64,000 nt of DNA from Sulfomarinibacter sp963733915 (lineage in GTDB: Bacteria; Acidobacteriota; Thermoanaerobaculia; Thermoanaerobaculales; Sulfomarinibacteraceae): contig CAVTEP010000006.1 in assembly GCA_963733915.1 (NCBI GenBank), positions 496,001 through 560,000 of the forward strand, given 5' to 3'. Below are positions 62,223-64,000 of the stretch, in pieces. The notes under the pieces were generated by a model. The model was given only the letters and a program-made list of their open reading frames with translations. It had not been told where the DNA came from and ran no database searches. Every line of letters starts with the position of its first letter. Positions within the stretch are counted from its first letter, which is position 1. Position numbers and translations under genes: made by a program.

Positions 62223-63583
62223 CGACGGTCTCCATCCTCCACAACGGCGTGGTCGTCACCGGCGGTGATCCGCCCGAGGTGCTGACCGAGGGCGCCGTCG
62301 CCTGGTCGGGAGAACGGATCGTCGCCGTCGGGCCCGAGGCCGCTGTGCGACGTCAGTACCCTGAGGCGACGCTTCTCGACGCCCGCGGGGGGCTTGTCCT
62401 TCCCGGTCTCATCAACCTCCACCACCACCTGTACTCGGCCTTCGCGCGCGGGCTCGCGCCGGTGACGGCGCCAAAAGACTTCGGACAGATCCTGGAGCAG
62501 CTGTGGTGGCGTCTCGACCGGGCGTTGACGCCGGAGACGGTTCGCCTTTCGGCCCTGCTGGGCGCCGCCGACTGCATCCGCTGGGGTTGTACCACTCTTT
62601 TCGACCACCACGCCTCCCCGTCGTGTGTGCGCGGGAGCCTCGAGTTGATCTCCGAGGTCATCGAAGAGGCGGGGCTGTCCGCCGTGCTGTGCTACGAGAT
62701 CACGGACCGCAACGGACACGACGAGGCGATCGCCGGGCTCGTCGAAAACCTCCGCTTCATCGACAGCCATCAGGACCACCCACGGGTGCGAGGCACCATC
62801 GGCTTGCACGCCAGCTTCACAGTCAACGACGAGACCCTCGACGCGGCGGCCTCGCGGCGGCCGCCAGACAGCGGCTGTCACATCCACCTCGCCGAGGACC
62901 CGATCGATTTCCAGGCGTCGGAGATCGCCTTCGGAGCGCCACCGCTCGCGCGGCTGGAGCAGCGCGGCCTGCTCGACGAGCGGGCGCTGTTGATTCACGG
63001 CGTCCACCTCAGGTCTGAAGGACGGGCGCTCGTTGCGCGCAGTGGTTCGGTCCTTGTCCACTGTCCGGAATCCAACGCCAACAACGGCGTCGGTCGCCTC
63101 GACGTCGAGCGCGCGGCCGGCCAAGGTTGCAGAGTCGCGCTCGGTACCGACGGGATGTCGTCGTCGATGCTCCGATCGCTGAGGGCCGCATTCCTCGTCC
63201 AGCGCGCCGGACGCGAGGATCCGACGGTCGGCTTTGCCGCCCATCCCGGTCTGCTCCGCACTAACGCGATCGCGGCCAGGCGATTCTTCGACGAACCGCT
63301 GCTCGGCGAGCTCGCCCCCGGTGCGCCGGCCGATATCTGCGTCATCGACAGCGTGCCGCCGACGCCGATCGGGCCCGACAATATCTTCGGTCATCTGGTT
63401 TACGGCGCCGCCGAAGCGCCGGTGCGCCACACCATCGCCCGCGGACGCGTCCTCCTCGAGGACTTCCGCCACACGACCCTCGACCCGCAGGCCATCGGCG
63501 AGGTCGCACGCAGCGAAGCGCCGGGGCTGTGGGAGCGATTCCGAGCGCTCGAGGACGAGTCCGACGGCCTGTTTCCGCTCTAG
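62219..63583 (+). CDS. ssnA: SsnA-type aminohydrolase
   Basis: 454 residues of the amidohydrolase (chlorohydrolase/deaminase) family. The metal motif is GLINLHHHLYSAFARGLAP (about 60-78), then DFGQILEQLWWRLDRAL, the SsnA-specific TTLFDHHASPSCVRGSL, IHLAEDPIDFQ, HGVHL, CPESNANNGVG and LGTDGMSSSML. Alignment to E. coli SsnA by memory is good over the full length. SsnA is part of the selenium-linked purine degradation set and probably deaminates or hydrolyses a purine-derived intermediate. The start is GTG 62219, overlapping the upstream stop. Confidence 0.93.
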   Translation: MTTVSILHNGVVVTGGDPPEVLTEGAVAWSGERIVAVGPEAAVRRQYPEATLLDARGGLVLPGLINLHHHLYSAFARGLAPVTAPKDFGQILEQLWWRLDRALTPETVRLSALLGAADCIRWGCTTLFDHHASPSCVRGSLELISEVIEEAGLSAVLCYEITDRNGHDEAIAGLVENLRFIDSHQDHPRVRGTIGLHASFTVNDETLDAAASRRPPDSGCHIHLAEDPIDFQASEIAFGAPPLARLEQRGLLDERALLIHGVHLRSEGRALVARSGSVLVHCPESNANNGVGRLDVERAAGQGCRVALGTDGMSSSMLRSLRAAFLVQRAGREDPTVGFAAHPGLLRTNAIAARRFFDEPLLGELAPGAPADICVIDSVPPTPIGPDNIFGHLVYGAAEAPVRHTIARGRVLLEDFRHTTLDPQAIGEVARSEAPGLWERFRALEDESDGLFPL

Positions 63584-63585
63584 AG

Positions 63586-63712
63586 CAACCGTTAGAAACG
63601 TTACACGTTTAAACGTTAAAACGTTCTCACCCTCCCCCGCACACCCGATATCGCGGGCGGCGGATCGGGAAACGTTCGAACGTTCTAACGTTTTAACGTT
63701 CTTACGTTGTTC
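63586..63712. repeat. Octad palindromic element at the convergent end of ssnA and an aminotransferase
   Basis: Left arm CGTTAGAA-ACGTTACACGTTTAAACGTTAAAACGTT (about 63590-63625), CACCCTCCCCCGCACACCCG core, GCGGGCGGCGG, right arm AACGTTCGAACGTTCTAACGTTTTAACGTT (about 63671-63700). The arms and core pair. The aminotransferase reading frame ends within the right arm. Confidence 0.85.
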
Positions 63713-64000
63713 GATTTCCCGAATCGCTCCTCGAGCGCGTTACGAACGCGAGACAATCCGGCGACGAGCGTGTCCGTTTCAGCGCCGATGCCGATCCGGA
63801 AGTAGCGGTCCATGCCGAAGGTGTCACCGGCGAGGATGAAGACGCTCTGTTCGGTGCGAAGCCAGTCCGCGAGGGCGGTGGAGTTGATATCGAATTCGTA
63901 GCGCATGAAGGCCATGCCACCGGCCTTCGGGGGGATGAAATGGAGGAGCTCACCAAAGCTGTCGACCCAGTCCGACATGACCGCGAGGTTCCTCCGTAGC
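63685..64000 (-). CDS. PLP-dependent aminotransferase, C-terminal part (runs off the window)
   Basis: Minus strand; only about the last 105 codons are inside the window. FIPPKAGGMAFMRYEFDI and SVFILAGDTFGMDRYFRIGIG are typical of the C-terminal small domain of class I/II aminotransferases, including the arginine in YFRIGIG that binds the substrate carboxylate. The substrate cannot be judged. The last codons (VRTLKR) come from the octad repeat, so the natural end of the protein has been altered. Confidence 0.82.
   Translation of the reverse strand, partial: LRRNLAVMSDWVDSFGELLHFIPPKAGGMAFMRYEFDINSTALADWLRTEQSVFILAGDTFGMDRYFRIGIGAETDTLVAGLSRVRNALEERFGKSNNVRTLKR

Overview
This is a gene-dense, high-GC bacterial window with short intergenic gaps, many ATGA/GTGA stop-start overlaps and frequent GTG or TTG starts. 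There are no rRNA, tRNA, phage or plasmid genes. The gene set (three-subunit B-type succinate dehydrogenase, C5 heme pathway with oxygen-independent HemN, ImuA/ImuB/DnaE2 mutasome, BlaI with an M56-TonB fusion, DUF4388 protein) together with abundant 7-nt repeat elements suggests a chromosome fragment of an uncultured Acidobacteriota-like bacterium. That placement is an inference, because no marker gene is present.

Layout. 1-4.4 kb: small monocistronic enzymes (DUF1330, GFA, DUF3995, hotdog thioesterase, RibD-C reductase, methyltransferase, SRPBCC). 4.4-6.6 kb: RecD2 helicase. 6.6-13.7 kb, minus strand: an SPFH/flotillin and zinc-ribbon membrane-protein cluster whose central protein resembles Bacillus YdjI. 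14.2-17.7 kb: a small membrane protein and sdhCAB. 18.0-25.9 kb: a near-complete C5 heme operon hemA-C-D-B-L-E-N, in which hemA and hemB each carry an apparent single-base insertion. 26-29.2 kb: a GT-C and a GT2 glycosyltransferase. 29.3-32.3 kb, minus strand: DUF4388 protein, M56-TonB sensor protease and BlaI repressor. 32.6-39.1 kb: imuA-imuB-dnaE2 translesion operon, interrupted by a four-helix-bundle cassette and by repeat elements. 39.5-43.8 kb: MacB-like ABC exporter. 43.9-45.3 kb: YfcC-type transporter. 45.5-63.6 kb: a purine/N-heterocycle catabolic region holding a xanthine dehydrogenase pair, XdhC, a second FAD-less molybdenum hydroxylase of the selenium-dependent type, YgfK, a hydantoinase/allantoinase-like amidohydrolase and SsnA. 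Two cyclic-di-GMP enzymes are interleaved there. The right edge holds the 3' end of an aminotransferase gene.

The most unusual signal is a family of palindromic elements made of heptanucleotide (sometimes octanucleotide) tandem arms around a CCCACCC/GGGTGGG core. They sit in many gaps and also inside genes. A 162-bp copy lies in the same frame in both imuB and dnaE2 and encodes nearly the same 54-residue peptide in two different proteins; imuA also ends in the same heptad peptide. This resembles in principle the in-frame palindromic elements of Rickettsia and the heptameric STRR repeats of cyanobacteria, but the sequences here look like a separate family.
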